A DNA stretch of 6,725 bases from Candidatus Paenalcaligenes intestinipullorum. GTDB taxonomy: Bacteria > Pseudomonadota > Gammaproteobacteria > Burkholderiales > Burkholderiaceae_B. Of the stretch, positions 6,534-6,725 are shown piece by piece. The stretch's first letter is position 1. Each line of letters starts with the position of its first letter. Location of the stretch: NCBI GenBank assembly GCA_019120675.1, contig DWUQ01000186.1, positions 1 through 6,725 of the forward strand, given 5' to 3'. The position numbers and the translations under genes were made by a program. Under the pieces are notes generated by a model, which ran no database searches, was not told the origin of the DNA, and saw only the letters and a program-made list of their open reading frames with translations.

Positions 6534-6725
6534 TTATTCATACCTCTCAAAGGTGGTCGTTTCGGGAATTGGCGGGGTAACGGTTTCGTACCCAACAATT
6601 CGATCACGTAACAAGCTCATTGGGTCCGTGCCCAAGGAGCCTAGGCCGGATAACTCCAGCTGGAAGAATACGGTGGAATTGCTTTTCTCGGATGATACCG
6701 CATAACGTTGCACCACCACACGTGC
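6534..6725 (-). CDS. lptD: LPS assembly protein LptD, C-terminal end (partial)
   Basis: Only the last 63 codons and the stop are in the window; the frame runs off the right edge. LptD is the outer-membrane beta-barrel that, with LptE, inserts lipopolysaccharide into the outer leaflet. The visible residues contain the typical final strands: VVVQRYAV, then STVFFQLELSGLGSLGTDP (FxQLELxGLxSxGxxP is characteristic of LptD ends), then LLRDRIVGY. A short tail, ETVTPPIPETTTFERYE, extends past the GY where many gammaproteobacterial LptD proteins end. The GTG at 6717-6719 is an internal valine codon and not a start. The stop is 2 nt before surA, giving the conserved lptD-surA order. Confidence 0.92.
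   Translation of the reverse strand, partial: ARVVVQRYAVSSEKSNSTVFFQLELSGLGSLGTDPMSLLRDRIVGYETVTPPIPETTTFERYE

Noticed and set aside
6717..6719. GTG as a possible start of a short separate gene at the right edge
   Set aside because: The frame stays open to the window edge and the residues match the LptD C-terminus, so this is an internal valine codon.

Overview
The window looks like ordinary chromosome from a proteobacterium, most likely a betaproteobacterium of the Burkholderiales/Alcaligenaceae type with roughly 50% GC. That placement is an inference. It rests on the LptD-SurA-RsmA set, a FadE-type acyl-CoA dehydrogenase, a fused SpmA-SpmB membrane protein of the kind found in non-sporulating Gram-negatives, and an E. 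coli-like GloA next to what may be a YgjP-type metallopeptidase. No mobile element, CRISPR array, tRNA or rRNA was seen.

Layout from left to right. (1) Bases 1-85 hold the last 27 codons of a plus-strand gene, followed after 12 nt by gloA (98-493, glyoxalase I). (2) A gap of about 100 bases between convergent genes carries a nested inverted repeat. (3) A large minus-strand fadE-like acyl-CoA dehydrogenase gene spans 593-2848. (4) A divergent intergenic region (2849-2959) contains an 8-bp dyad. (5) A plus-strand gene (2960-4189) encodes an SpmA-SpmB-like Gate-domain membrane protein. (6) A short convergent gap follows (4190-4294). (7) A tightly packed minus-strand operon reads lptD (3' end only, 6725-6534), surA (6531-5101), rsmA (5089-4295), with gaps of 2 and 11 nt.

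How the genes relate. SurA is the periplasmic chaperone that delivers outer-membrane beta-barrel proteins, and LptD is one of its best-known clients, so the lptD-surA pair is a coherent envelope-assembly unit. rsmA (16S rRNA dimethylation) is a conserved passenger of that operon. The pdxA gene, which sits between surA and rsmA in E. coli, is absent here. GloA detoxifies methylglyoxal with glutathione, and FadE carries out the first oxidation step of fatty-acid beta-oxidation. The role of SpmAB-like proteins outside sporulation is poorly understood.

I did not find a convincing undescribed system. The items most worth a second look are the two intergenic dyads, the Shine-Dalgarno-less start of the SpmAB fusion, the anchorless FadE, and the pdxA-less lptD-surA-rsmA operon.
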